Source: Gymnothorax reevesii
Taxonomy: Eukaryota; Chordata; Actinopteri; Anguilliformes; Muraenidae
Reading direction: 5' to 3'
Length of the DNA stretch: 64,000 nucleotides
Assembly: GCA_029721435.1 (NCBI GenBank)
Contig: CM056583.1
Span: forward strand, 89,786,620-89,850,619
In this document: piece after piece, positions 12,501-21,170 of the stretch
Layout: the number at the start of each line of letters is the position of its first letter
How positions within the stretch are numbered: position 1 is the stretch's first letter
The notes under the pieces: generated by a model
Told to the model about the DNA's origin: nothing
What the model saw: only the letters and a program-made list of their open reading frames with translations
The model's database searches: none
Position numbers and translations under genes: made by a program

Positions 12501-15500
12501 TTTACAATAGAACATAGATAACATTTCAAATGTTGAAACTGAGACATTTGACATTTTTATCTAGAAAATTAGCTTATTTCAAATTTTCTGGCTGCAACAG
12601 GTCTCAAAAAAGTTGAGATACAGGCAAAAAAAGGGCCGAAAAAGCAATTAATATATAAGAGAATCAGCTGAAAGAACATTTAGCTGAAAGAACATAAGTT
12701 AACTGGCATCAGGTGTGTAACATGATTGGCTATAAAAGGGATGTCTTAGAGAAGCTGAGTCTCTCAGAAGTAAAGATGGCCAGAGGCTCTCCAACCTGTG
12801 AAGGTTTGCGTAAAAAAATTGTGGAATACTTTAAAAATGATGTTCCTCAACATCAAATTGCAAAGGCATTGAAGGTCCCATCATCGACAGTGCAAAACAT
12901 CATCACATGATTCAGAGAAACTGGAAAAATCTCTGTGTAAGGAACAAGGCCGAAGACCTTTACTGGATGCCTGTGATCTTCGGGCCCTCAGACGCCACTG
13001 CATCACTGACCGGCATGTTTTCTGTCATTGTAATTACTACATGGGCCCAGGAATACTTCAAGAAACCACAGTCTGTAAACACAGTCCGCTGTGCCATCCA
13101 CAGATGCCACCTAAAGCTCTATCATGCAAAAAGGAAGCCATTGTTGAGCATGATCCACAAGCGGCACCGTGTTTTGTGGGTCAAGGCTAATTTAAAATGG
13201 ACTGTAGCAAAGCTGCAAAGTGTCCTGTGGTCAGACGAGTCCAAATTTGACATTCTTGTAGGAAATCATGGGCGTTGTGTCCTCCGGGCTAAAGAGGAGA
13301 AAGACCACCCCTCCTGTTATCAGTTAAAATACTGGCTGGTGTGATTTGAAAGTCATTGCGTTTTGATTTTATTCACAATTTACACTTTTGTCCCAACTAT
13401 TTCTGAATTGGGGTTGTACAATTTATGCTTATTCAGGCTCTCGCCATCTGATTTTAACCCACAGTTCAGTGGGGTTTGCCCACAGTGTCAGCGGCTGGAG
13501 TGATTGGGATGATGAGTGCGGTGGTGAGCAGCATCATTGAATCGATCGGAGATTATTACGCCTGCGCACGGCTCTCTGGCGCCCCCCCACCACCCGTCCA
13601 TGCGATTAACAGGTAATGCGCCCACGAAATCTACACCCAAGCCCCCCACTCAAACACGTTAATAACAGGCATTAAATCCACACAAATGAAACCCAAACCT
13701 CTGCCCATACACACAGTTAACAGGTACCACACGACACTTACCCTTATCCATACTCACTATTAACCAGTGCTACATTAGTCTTAAACTATACCCAAACTCT
13801 GCCCAGACACAGTACATGGTGCACCCCATACATGGTGTTAATAGATGCGACTCTTACTCCCAACCAGAACTGCAGCCAAACCTCCATCACCCATGTTCGC
13901 TATTAACAGATTTTACACCCAAAACTACACCCAAACACTCGCTCATGCATGCGATAAACAGGAAACTTCTCCCAAACACACCTCACATAAGTATGGTATT
14001 AACAGCTACTACCTCATCCACAACTACAAACACTCATACACGCTATTAGCAGGTATTACACCAAGCCAAAACTGCACCGAAACGCTGAACATACTCACTT
14101 TTAACACATACTACAATGCTGTGTAACTACTCCTGACACCCAGCCCACCCAACAAAGTATTTACTGGCAACACATCCCCCGGAACTACATCTGAACCCCT
14201 CATCTCTCATTCACATCATTAACAGGTATTGCACCCACCCGACATCAAAACTCGTATCACTTACGCGCACAAGCAATAGGCATCACAGCCACCCATAGCT
14301 ACACCCAAACCCACCCACCTATACATGGTTACATCATTGCTATCTTAATGAGTTATTTTTCAGTGATCAAAAATGGTCTCATTTAATTGCGTGTCTTTAC
14401 CTGCACCACAAACAGAACTGAACTAGCCGACCCAGGTCGTGTGCGAATGGTACCAAACGGGGTATTTTCTAATCGTGGTGTGAGTGCGTCAAGCTTTAGC
14501 TGACCCTATGTTCAAAATTCATATCACCCCGGCATTTTCTGTGAGAAAAGGTTATGCAGTTCGAGGATTTACACTGTCCATTTCTCGTTTCCCATCTGAC
14601 CCCTCCCGAAACCGTGTCTCACAGGGGTATCTTCGTGGAGGGCCTGTCCTGTGTGCTGGACGGTGTTTTCGGGACTGGGAACGGGTCCACCTCCTCCAGC
14701 CCAAATATCGGGGTTTTGGGGATCACCAAGGTAACACCCCACACCTGCGAGCTTACCTGTCTGTGTGTGTGCATGGGTGTGTGTGTGTGTGTGTCAATTT
14801 GTGTGTGTTTGTGTATTTATGCCCCCCCCCCCCCCACACCAGAAGGAGAGGGGAGGCATATTGTTTTCGGCTCTGTTCGCGTTCCCACGTCGTTTTCGGA
14901 GCGTAACTCCAACACTGTTTGCATGGTCTTAACAAAATTTTGCGTACTTACTACTGAGGTCCTGAGGTTCGGCAGGGAAGGGGGCCAGGGGGAGATGTAC
15001 GTTTAAAACACATCCCAGTTTTATATCTGTGTATGTGTTTCTTACTCTATGTTCATATCCGTGAAATGGAGTATTCAGGGATATTATAGCCTTGGCTGCT
15101 ATGGAGTTAATTTTGTGTCTTTAATATGCAATCAAAAAGAATGGATTTGAAAACAAAAAAATATTTTGCAAACAAAATTATGATTTCAAAAATACAAAAA
15201 AGCCCATTCATGAATGAAATATATTTGTGATTAAAATTGTATCTTGATAAATCCACAAGTTTTGTTTACAAACCAAAATATTGTTCTCATGAACCACAAA
15301 TTCTTCTGCGTTTCCTGAGTTTTCGTTTGCGTTTCTTGAAGTTTTGCTTGCGTTTCTGCATGACTGTCATGGGCGGGACCTCCTCTGAAAACTGTAATAA
15401 GCCTCCTGATTGGTCAGTCTCACTCAAAGAGGGTGAGCACTCGCTCACAGAGCTCAAAAGGACTTTAGTAAAATGCAAACCACATGATTTCAATGAACTG

Positions 15501-18500
15501 GTATATTCACTAAGCTCAGAGATGCCAAGTCTCACGCATTCAGCGTAGGTCTTACGCATTTATTAGGCTTATTCACCGTAGTCCGTAATTATTCATTGAA
15601 TGCTTAATGAGATTCTCATGTGGTATTAAAATCCTTGTGCACTGAAGTTTCCGTTTCACTTGCGTAAAGGTGGACCTCGTCACAAGTAACATGACTCCGG
15701 ACTTCTCCTGCTTCTCTTTACTCAGGGATTGGAAACAGTGAATGTGTTTCACGATCGTTTAAATAGTTTTAATGAAATAAGACCATTTGAAATGTTTTAT
15801 GCAGTTCCATTGCTTTTAATCCCTCAGTAAAGACAAGCCTGAGAATTCCTTAGTCATAATTGATTTCCGTGTCACTTATGGGGAAATCCACCGTAATGCA
15901 CTTGAAACTGATTAACTTGATGCACAATGACTTAAATTCCGCGAGTGAATTTCCTCAGTGCGCTTTGATTGAATAATTGTTGACTATGGCACAGAGATGC
16001 AAATGTCACTAAGAGGTGAAACTCACGCCTAAGACGTAAGCCTTGGCATCTCTGTAAACTCCGTCCAAAACATCAAAGTTCAAGGTTTTCAAGTTGTCAA
16101 ATCCTCTTAGTGACATTTTTTTTCTTTCAAACAATGCCATAGGTTATATTAAGCTTTTCCAGAGGGCCTCTTGGGTCGTAATGGGTTAATGGGAATCAGA
16201 TTAACATTGCTGTGAACGTCCTGGTGCATAAAAGAGCAATCCTATTCTTCTGATGACACTGTGGCAGCTCCCATCGCTCCACCCTGAGGTCAAACTTTTG
16301 ATTTCCTCCAGCGCCATCACTTTGCTAAACTCGGTATTTCGCCTACAGTTAGAGTGCTATATTTTAAAGGATATTCCCCACTGTCTTCCACCAGGAGCAT
16401 TTGTCTAAATGTGGGCATGTGTGTGTGTGTGTGTTTTTACACATGTATGTGTATGTGTGTGTGTGTGTGTGTGTGTCTGCAGGTGGGGAGCCGGCGCGTG
16501 ATCCAGTACGGAGCTGCACTGATGCTGCTGTTGGGATTAGTTGGGAAGTTCAGTGCCCTGTTTGCCTCACTGCCTGACCCAGTCCTGGGGGCGCTGTTCT
16601 GCACACTCTTCGGGATGATCACTGCCGTGGGGCTGTCGAACCTGCAATTCATCGACCTCAACTCCTCCCGGAACCTCTTTGTGCTCGGCTTCTCCATCTT
16701 CTTCGGGCTGATGCTGCCCAGTTACCTGCGGCAGAACCCCCTGGTGACAGGTACAGGAGCGAACCCTTTCATTTCACATCAGCTCATCTCAGCCTATCAG
16801 GAAATAAGTGATGTCGCGCCTCAGTTTGCATTGTCTCCAATTAACCTTTCAAGGTGTGCGTTCTTAGACATATCATTTGTATACAACCCCAATTCCAAAA
16901 AAGTTGGGACGGGGGCAACAAAAGGCTGGAAAAGTAAGTGGTACTTATAATAAACAGCCGGAGGAGCATTTTGCTACTAATTGGGTAAATTGTTCTTCGT
17001 TCTTCGTATGTGTGGACTATTTGAGTTGTTTTCGACATCTGGTGAAAATTTCAATGGCCGCATTAGAAATATATTATCTGAGAAAAATGTTGACACGTTT
17101 TATACTTATTTTCTTCTCTCACTGTACATGGCGTATGGATGTGCGCGCGACCGAGTGCGCTGTGGATGTGCGCGCGACCGAGTGCGTTGTGGATGTGCGC
17201 GCGACCGAGTGCGTTGTGGATGTGCGCGCGACCGAGTGCGCTGTGGATGTGCGCGCGACCGAGTGCGCTGTGGATGTGCGCGCGACCGAGTGCGCTGTGG
17301 ATGTGCGCGCGACCGAGTGCGTTGTGGATGTGCGCGCGACCGAGTGCGCTGTGGATGTGCGCGCGACCGAGCGCGCTGTGGATGTGCGCGCGACCGAGTG
17401 CGTTGTGGATGTGCGTGCGACCGAGTGCGCTGTGGATGTGCGCGCGACCGAGTGCGCTGTGGATGTGCGCGCGACCGAGTGCGTTGTGGATGTGCGCGCG
17501 ACCGAGTGCGCTGTGGATGTGCGCGCGACCGAGTGCGCTGTGGATGTGCGCGCGACCGAGTGCGCTGTGGATGTGCGCGCGACCGAGTGCGTTGTGGATG
17601 TGCGCGCGACCGAGTGCGCTGTGGATGTGCGCGCGACCGAGTGCGCTGTGGATGTGCGCGCGACCGAGTGCCTTCTAGCTCTGTTTTATTTTTCCCTTCT
17701 TAACTTCCTCCTTGTTTAGAAATGTAGGCCAATCAGATACTGCTGCCTGTCTTTAGAACAGAGGAAAAATCAGCTGTGCATTACTTCAGCCGTTCTGGTG
17801 CACATGGAGAAATACTGTTCCTCACTGCTGTCACTCACTAATCCCTCTCTCCCTCTCTCCCTCTCTCCCTCTCCCTCTCCCTCTCTCCCTCTGTCTCTCT
17901 CTCCCTCTCTCCCTCTCACTTCTCTCCCTCTCTCCCTCTCTCTCCCTCTCTCCCTCTCCCTCTCTCCCTCTCTCCCTGTCTCTCTCTCCCTCTCTCCCTC
18001 TCACTTCTCTCCCTCTCTCCCTGTCTCTCTCTCCCTCTCACTTCTCTCCCTCTCTCCCCCTCTCCCTCTCTCCCTCCCCCTCTCTCCCTCTCTCCCTCTC
18101 TCCCTCTCTCCCTCTCCCTCTCTCCCTCTCCCTCTCTCTCCCTCTCCCTCTCTCCCTCTCTCCCTGTCTCTCTCTCCCTCTCTCCCTCTCTCCCTCTCTC
18201 CCTCTCCCTCTCTCCCTCTCTCCCTCTCTCCCTCTCCCTCTCCCTCTCTCCCTCTGTCTCTCTCTCCCTCTCTCCTCCTGGAACCTCCCCTCTCTCTGTA
18301 GGAATTGCCAGTATTGACCAAGTGCTGAATGTCCTCTTGACCACAGCCATGTTTGTTGGGGGTTCTGTCGCATTTGTGTTGGATAACACTATTCCAGGTG
18401 AGTGTCCTACCGCAAACGCGCACACACACACACACGCACACTTACACGCGCACACACACACCCCACACACATACAAATACACTCCACACACGCAGAGACG

Positions 18501-18938
18501 CATATGTACTCTCATCGCGCACTCAGACACATTTATTTACACACACACACGCGCGCACACTCACACACACACACACACACAGACTCCTCCACAAACACTA
18601 ACTATATGTGCAGACAGACACATTCTCTCAGACAGCTGGCTTCTGCCTTGGTTTGCCTGCGGATGAAGAGCCCATATCCCCCTGTAGGTACTCCAGAGGA
18701 GCGGGGAATCCGGAAGCTAAAGCGCGGCTCCAGCTCAGGCGCTGGAGGGGTCGAGCTGCAGGGTCTCAGTTCCTACGACTTGCCATTTGGCATGGACTTC
18801 CTGCGCAGGCACCGCCTCTTCCTGTTTCTCCCCATCAGTCCCACCTTTGCCGGATACAGCTGGCTGGGGCCAGGAGGGGCATGTCGGTGGGGGGTGAGAG
18901 GGGGTGGGGCTGACAGTGCTGGGGAGAGTAGTGTATAG
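3327..18938 (+). CDS. slc23a2: slc23a2, sodium-dependent ascorbate transporter SVCT2, last ten coding exons
   Basis: The ten exons listed below join in phase into 494 codons ending at TAG 18936-18938. The product is a multi-pass plasma-membrane transporter that moves ascorbate into cells with sodium (established for SLC23A2). The order of segments matches vertebrate SVCT2: [13 protein letters not shown], the extracellular WKCNAT region, [34 protein letters not shown], the family signature [10 protein letters not shown], then [20 protein letters not shown], and a cytosolic tail starting TPEERGIRK. Residues such as KYIGPLTI and LFSQYARNV fit SVCT2 better than SVCT1. About 160 amino-terminal residues, with the first membrane segments, lie before the window. 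The last residues after GYSW differ from the family ending. All introns use GT-AG. Confidence 0.95.
3421..3590 (+). repeat. CT-rich tract followed by (CA)n
   Basis: About 125 bp of almost pure pyrimidine on the + strand is followed by a CA repeat at about 3549-3586. It begins five bases into the intron, just after the donor at 3416. Confidence 0.9.
3600..3985 (+). repeat. LINE/SINE 3' tail, widespread fish type
   Basis: The words GACGCGTCTTTCGGATGAGA, ACGTTAAACCGAGGTCCTGA and the end ACTTCCCTGGTTAAATAAGG with a TAAATAAA tail match the common L2-like retroposon tail of fish genomes. It is a 5'-truncated insertion in the sense direction of slc23a2. Confidence 0.65.
4108..4175 (+). CDS. slc23a2: slc23a2 exon encoding the extracellular loop and IWYPRIRE
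   Basis: The acceptor CTTTCAG and donor GTGAGT enclose 68 bases that complete a split GAT codon. They read [23 protein letters not shown] is a glycosylation sequon in the large loop; [16 protein letters not shown] matches SVCT2. Confidence 0.92.
4176..6650 (+). other. intron, no gene recognised
   Basis: AT-rich intronic DNA. Near 5100-5360 there are repeated GCTAGC and TTAGC words and a local duplication of CAGCATCATGTACTA (about 5087 and 5214). No coding frame with recognisable motifs was found. Confidence 0.5.
4647..4658 (-). promoter_or_regulatory. CTCF-type core motif
   Basis: On the - strand the bases read CCACTAGATGGC, an exact match to the core CCASYAGRKGGC. Occupancy is unknown. Confidence 0.35.
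6651..8251 (+). mobile_element. Tc1/mariner element with long terminal repeats, inactive
   Basis: The ends are TACAAAACCCAAAACCAATG and, inverted, TACAAAACCCAAAACCAGTG. The similarity runs on for about 85 bp (GTTGGCACGTTGTGTAAATC and beyond). TA is present at both outer edges. The transposase inside is broken. The element lies in the sense orientation in the slc23a2 intron between exons 4108-4175 and 8752-8933. Confidence 0.88.
7014..8028 (+). pseudogene. Tc1-like transposase, frameshifted
   Basis: The start is [20 protein letters not shown] with a helix-turn-helix ([20 protein letters not shown]). A TGA stop follows at about 7163 and the frame then shifts twice, near 7205 and 7575. The catalytic domain pieces are recognisable: VLWSDDSTF for the first Asp, [11 protein letters not shown] for the second, and [18 protein letters not shown] for the third acidic residue (Glu), with a terminal GDVTQW. 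All three catalytic positions are visible, but the reading frame cannot give one protein. The enzyme would normally cut at the element ends and insert at TA. Confidence 0.85.
8752..8933 (+). CDS. slc23a2: slc23a2 exon encoding two membrane segments
   Basis: The exon starts ATCCAAGGG after CAG and ends ...GCTATGCT before GTGAGT. It encodes [20 protein letters not shown] and then [20 protein letters not shown] to HWGIAML, one of the most conserved parts of the transporter. Confidence 0.94.
8934..9274 (+). other. intron with repeated CATTACGGTA words
   Basis: The short intron holds spaced copies of GGTTACGGTAATGGC, CATTACGGTAGCTG and CATTACGGTAACTCC at roughly 45-bp steps, with nearby TGCTTTTAT. 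It may be a degenerate tandem repeat. No gene. Confidence 0.4.
9275..9395 (+). CDS. slc23a2: slc23a2 exon encoding [15 protein letters not shown]
   Basis: The acceptor TTTTTCTCTGTAG and donor GTGAGC enclose 121 bases. The exon completes the split Leu codon of the previous one and encodes a membrane segment followed by [20 protein letters not shown]. Confidence 0.93.
9495..10372. mobile_element. possible long MITE, ends GGCCTGTTTC
   Basis: The left end reads GAGCCTGTTTCTCAGAGCAG and the right end, inverted, reads GGGCCTGTTTCACGAAGCAG followed by GATTACAG. They look like terminal inverted repeats of a known kind in fish. The interior is noncoding, and whether both ends belong to one insertion is not proven. 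Confidence 0.4.
9764..9777 (+). promoter_or_regulatory. CTCF-type core motif
   Basis: CCACTAGATGGCAG is an exact match to the 14-base form CCASYAGRKGGCRS. It lies inside a local direct duplication: TGGCAGACTTCACCC occurs at about 9706 and 9772. Confidence 0.4.
10562..11250 (-). mobile_element. L2/CR1-type LINE, 3' fragment, antisense to slc23a2
   Basis: On the - strand the carboxy end of the LINE polymerase is readable in two frames: [20 protein letters not shown] and [20 protein letters not shown] from 11231 to 11025, then [20 protein letters not shown] and [20 protein letters not shown] from 10872 to 10651. Stops lie in between. The tail after the stop at 10651 is short. A second copy lies at 31597-32250. 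Confidence 0.85.
11262..11388 (+). repeat. pyrimidine tract before an acceptor
   Basis: About 125 bp of CT-rich DNA with CTCCC and CCTCC words ends at the acceptor of the exon at 11392. Confidence 0.85.
11392..11548 (+). CDS. slc23a2: slc23a2 exon encoding [16 protein letters not shown]
   Basis: A 130-bp pyrimidine tract ends in CTCAG, followed by ATAATCATG. The exon encodes a membrane segment, then [20 protein letters not shown], and stops in a split Phe codon before GTGAGT. Confidence 0.94.
11620..12340 (+). repeat. degenerate minisatellite, GATTCAGCCCTGGGGCTAAC units
   Basis: More than ten diverged units vary around TGATTCAGCCCTGGGGCTAA followed by CAGTGCTGTGTTTCAGTGAT. Spacing is about 45-65 bp. 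The array fills the intron part before the Tc1 element at 12408. No coding content. Confidence 0.75.
12408..13418 (+). mobile_element. Tc1-like element, internally deleted
   Basis: The ends TAGAACCCCAATTCTGAAAT and, inverted, TACAACCCCAATTCAGAAAT are flanked by TA. The inverted similarity extends through AGTTGGGA and the GTGTAAATTGTGAATAAAAT region. Only about half of the transposase remains. Confidence 0.87.
12776..13344 (+). pseudogene. Tc1-like transposase, truncated and frameshifted
   Basis: The frame starts [20 protein letters not shown] with the helix-turn-helix [20 protein letters not shown] and a stop at 12908. The later frame has [28 protein letters not shown] and [18 protein letters not shown], which holds the first catalytic Asp. 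The text breaks off after the [10 protein letters not shown] region, so the second Asp and the Glu are missing. The pieces resemble the transposase at 7014-8028 and probably belong to a sister family. It is a deletion derivative that depends on an enzyme made elsewhere. Confidence 0.82.
13465..13612 (+). CDS. slc23a2: slc23a2 exon encoding [15 protein letters not shown]
   Basis: The acceptor is CCACAG. The exon reads [15 protein letters not shown], then [15 protein letters not shown] and [10 protein letters not shown], a core region of nucleobase-ascorbate transporters. The exon ends ATTAACAG before GTAATG. The intron that follows carries repeated copies of this same boundary sequence. Confidence 0.94.
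13607..14345 (+). repeat. minisatellite built on a splice-donor sequence
   Basis: The exon end CATGCGATTAACAG with GTAATGC is echoed in the intron by about ten diverged units that start with TATTAACAGGTA-like words and continue ACACCCA...AAACTACACCCAAACC...CACTCA. Clear copies are at 13659-13670, 13716-13726, 13898, 13945-13961 (CATGCGATAAACAGG), 14003, 14044-14056 and 14219-14229. Units are about 45-75 bp. The first unit includes the true donor at 13613. Confidence 0.75.
14625..14730 (+). CDS. slc23a2: slc23a2 exon with the transporter family signature
   Basis: The exon completes a split Arg codon and reads [20 protein letters not shown], then [23 protein letters not shown] fits the nucleobase-ascorbate signature N-x-G-x4-T-[RK]. 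The donor is GTAACA. A GT repeat and a C run follow within 110 bp. Confidence 0.94.
14762..14836 (+). repeat. (TG)n followed by a C run
   Basis: Interrupted TG repeats are followed by 13 or more C residues at about 14823-14836, beginning 31 bp after the donor at 14731. Confidence 0.9.
14837..16410 (+). other. intron, no gene recognised
   Basis: AT-rich. Three copies of a CGTTTCTTGAAGTTTTGCTT-like word lie at 15305-15360. The cluster CACTCAAAGAGGGTGAGCAC is a local inverted arrangement. No coding motifs. Confidence 0.5.
16414..16480 (+). repeat. (TG)n directly before an acceptor
   Basis: Two TG runs (about 16417-16433 and 16455-16476) lead directly into TCTGCAG at 16476-16482. Confidence 0.9.
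16483..16750 (+). CDS. slc23a2: slc23a2 exon, the largest visible
   Basis: The acceptor TCTGCAG lies directly after a (TG)n tract. The 268-base exon reads [60 protein letters not shown] and LRQNPLVTG, covering several membrane segments. The donor is GTACAG. Confidence 0.95.
16880..16975 (+). mobile_element. Tc1-type end fragment
   Basis: TACAACCCCAATTCCAAAAA followed by AGTTGGGACGGGGGCAACAA is the left terminus of a Tc1/mariner-like MITE common in fish. No matching right end was seen before the minisatellite at 17130. Confidence 0.65.
17130..17672 (+). repeat. 27-bp minisatellite, 20 copies, CpG-rich
   Basis: The unit is GATGTGCGCGCGACCGAGTG followed by CGCTGTG, with only a few substitutions among 20 units. 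Each unit carries several CpGs. Because 27 is divisible by 3 and the unit lacks stops, all three forward frames stay open ([18 protein letters not shown] and MCARPSALW repeats). This is a repeat effect. It lies in the intron between exons 16483-16750 and 18302-18397. Confidence 0.95.
17841..18290 (+). repeat. 450-bp pyrimidine tract, CTCTCCCT units
   Basis: An almost pure CT strand of repeated CTCTCCCT, TCCCTCTC and occasional TGTCTC words ends just before the acceptor at 18301. It is a homopurine-homopyrimidine mirror-type tract that could form triplex DNA. Open frames on either strand are artefacts. Confidence 0.95.
18302..18397 (+). CDS. slc23a2: slc23a2 exon encoding [17 protein letters not shown]
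   Basis: The acceptor CTCTGTAG closes a 450-bp CT-rich tract. The exon encodes a membrane segment and [11 protein letters not shown] and ends in a split Gly codon before GTGAGT. A CA-rich region follows. Confidence 0.93.
18411..18582 (+). repeat. CA-rich microsatellites
   Basis: Several CA runs with CG interruptions begin 13 bp after the donor at 18398. Confidence 0.9.
18688..18938 (+). CDS. slc23a2: slc23a2 last coding exon and stop
   Basis: The acceptor is CCCCCTGTAG. The exon reads [20 protein letters not shown], then [20 protein letters not shown] and [10 protein letters not shown], in agreement with SVCT2. After GYSW the sequence becomes Gly-rich ([15 protein letters not shown]) and stops at TAG 18936. 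Mammalian SVCT2 instead ends with a short charged and serine-rich tail. A small frame change near 18862 or lineage-specific divergence could explain this. Confidence 0.9.
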
Positions 18939-20840
18939 CTGACAGAGGGGAGCAAGGCAGGGTCATGCCAAATCCAAAAAACATTCCAGTTTATGTGTCT
19001 TTATTTTTTTTTTTTTATTAGTTTCTTATTTCCATGTTACTTTGGTTCCAGTTTCCTGTGGGAATGTAATACCCTTCTATCCCCAGCAGGGGGAGACTGC
19101 TCTACTCCCGCTGATGGGGGGAGTCGCTGCCTCATTCCAGTCTCCACTGCTAGTTTCAATACCTGACTGAATATCATCACAGCTGTAGCTTGGAGCCTCT
19201 TTGTGCTGCTGTATAGTGTTTTTTATTGTGGTTTTTTTATCTTTTTGCTTTTTATAATTGCTACTATCTCAACAAATGTCGCTCAAATTTTTCTTGATAA
19301 ATCCCTGATTTATCAAGGGAGTGTAAATACTGCTGGGGCCCTCTGCAGCTCCAGAGAAAGGCCGATGTTTTCATTTTCAAAGAATTTAAACGTTACTGGA
19401 CTGAAATTTTCAGAACTTTTGGCAATATATGGGAAGTTGTTAATTTTCTATTTGTGAGAAACATTTTTCACGGGGCACATATTCAAGCACTTACTAAACT
19501 TTTAACAGGAGTTTAAACATTAGATCCGAGCAACTAGAAACACTCCCCGGATCAGAGTTAGACCCCCGTGGAAAGAAAAAACACCAGGAGACTCTTTTCT
19601 TAACCTGGAGCTGCCCGTCTGCTCTCCCGTTATAAAGCTGAGCTCCGTGCCGCCCGTTAATGCAGACCACAGGCTGGCTCAGCTGCAGACGACCGCAGTC
19701 CAGGGCAAGAACAGGGCTTAAAGGTTTACTGAGAAGGATTTGTCCTTTGCTGTTTGTAAACACAACGCCAAGTCGTCCACGGCTCAACCACACCAGAAGC
19801 ACACAGCCCCTGACTGTAATTCGAACCGCGCTCAGCGCTAGAATACGCACTATCATCCTGCACAAACCTTCGTTAGCCACCGCAAACATAATTTTCGCTA
19901 GTTGGCTCAAAATTATTCTGTACTGCGGTTCTAGACCAATGCTGTTTTAGACAACGCAGCAATACTTATTCCACAATGTTAGGAAAAATATACTGCCAGT
20001 ACGCTAACCAATATAAGTTACCTGCTCAGTACGGACATATTGGCATCAGACTCCCGCGATCTACTTTCTAACTGTTGGTGTGCGATTCCCACTACCGGCG
20101 TGTGTTAGACAGAAAATGATTCCAAGATCAAACTTAGTACTACATATATCAAGCATTATTTTCTCAAGGCGTGAAGCTGTTTTCATCGGTAAATTGTGGG
20201 ACTTGGCGTGTACGTGCCTTGTGTGTATGTAACGTTACATCACTAGTTCAATGCTATTTTTTGGAGTATTATATTTGTTGTAAATAGGAAAAGCTGATAA
20301 TTCATCAAGCAAACTGAACTGTCTGCTGACACTTACCTGTCCAATAGAAAACTAGCCAATTCTGTCTCACTCCCGGTCCCTGTTATCTCCTTTAGCGCTC
20401 GCTAGCGGGCGAAAGCTCATCCCAGATTGACTCTTATGTCTTCTAGTGGGTCGTAACTAATCATTTAGAGGGGTTATGAGCCTAGACTTTTTTTTAAAGA
20501 AACATCCTACCCAGCATGCCTGTAAATTCATACACACAAACACACACAGCTTAACCGAAGCAGTAATGCAAGGATTTGCAGATGCAGAAGGATTCTGCAC
20601 AATTCAGTGCCTTTATTCACTACTCGTTGCTACTTGCGGCCAAATCCAGGCTTTGCCTTGAAGTCCATTTCCTGGTCTTGTACAAGGAGGTTGTTTGCGA
20701 GCTTCGCTGCGGTTACTCTAGTGCAAGTTATTCAGGCCCGGTGTCAATTCAAGTCAATGGTTACTACAATGTAAAGATTATCGGGGCTGTTTTTGGAGTC
20801 TGATTTACACTCTGTCTGTGCTGTCATAGGCTGAAGCTGT
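18939..20840 (+). other. slc23a2 3' UTR and downstream DNA
   Basis: The transcript must continue here, but no convincing polyadenylation signal was chosen. A T/A-rich stretch lies at 19003-19020. 19500-19950 is moderately GC-rich with no motif-bearing frame. Confidence 0.45.
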
Positions 20841-21170
20841 TTAAGGTGCACTGTGCAAGTTTGCCTACTTTCCTCGACTATATTTTTGTCTCGATTCGCT
20901 GACATCTCTCCACGATCCGCTAGATGCCCGCCCCTAAATTCACTGTAAAAAAAAAAAAAGCATGAGCTCTGGAGATCACAAAGGCACCACAAACTGCAAA
21001 TAAACACAAGGGGCACAGGCTGTGCCCCATACCATAACAAACTATCCCAGCCAATCACCGACAAGAGTTGACAGTTATGGAAGCAGGGGAGGGAGGGGCT
21101 ACCTCTGTTTTGTTTGAGTTTGAATATCAACAGAAGTGAAAGTATACAAGCTTGCATAGTGCACGTTTAA
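20841..21170. mobile_element. MITE with TTAA ends and GTGCACT terminal repeats
   Basis: The left end is TTAAGGTGCACTGTGCAAG. The right end, inverted, is TTAAACGTGCACTATGCAAG. TTAA lies at both edges. The 330-bp interior is noncoding with an A13 run. Confidence 0.65.

Noticed and set aside
14484..15006. 140-150-codon frames over slc23a2 exon 14625-14730
   Set aside because: Only the exon part is conserved; the remainder is translated intron with a TG repeat.
17130..17672. Regular array as a CRISPR
   Set aside because: Pure tandem units without spacers in a vertebrate intron.
16877..17719. Long + strand frames of 280, 240 and 179 codons with 9-residue repeats
   Set aside because: They are three frames of one 27-bp minisatellite; no start context, splice sites or family motifs.
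17798..18666. Long Ser/Leu/Pro and Glu/Arg frames on both strands, and His/Thr-rich frames
   Set aside because: Direct translation of the CT and CA repeats beside exon 18302-18397.
3327..18938. slc23a1 (SVCT1) as the identity of the transporter
   Set aside because: [29 protein letters not shown] and the PEERGIRK tail fit SVCT2; SVCT1 differs at these places.
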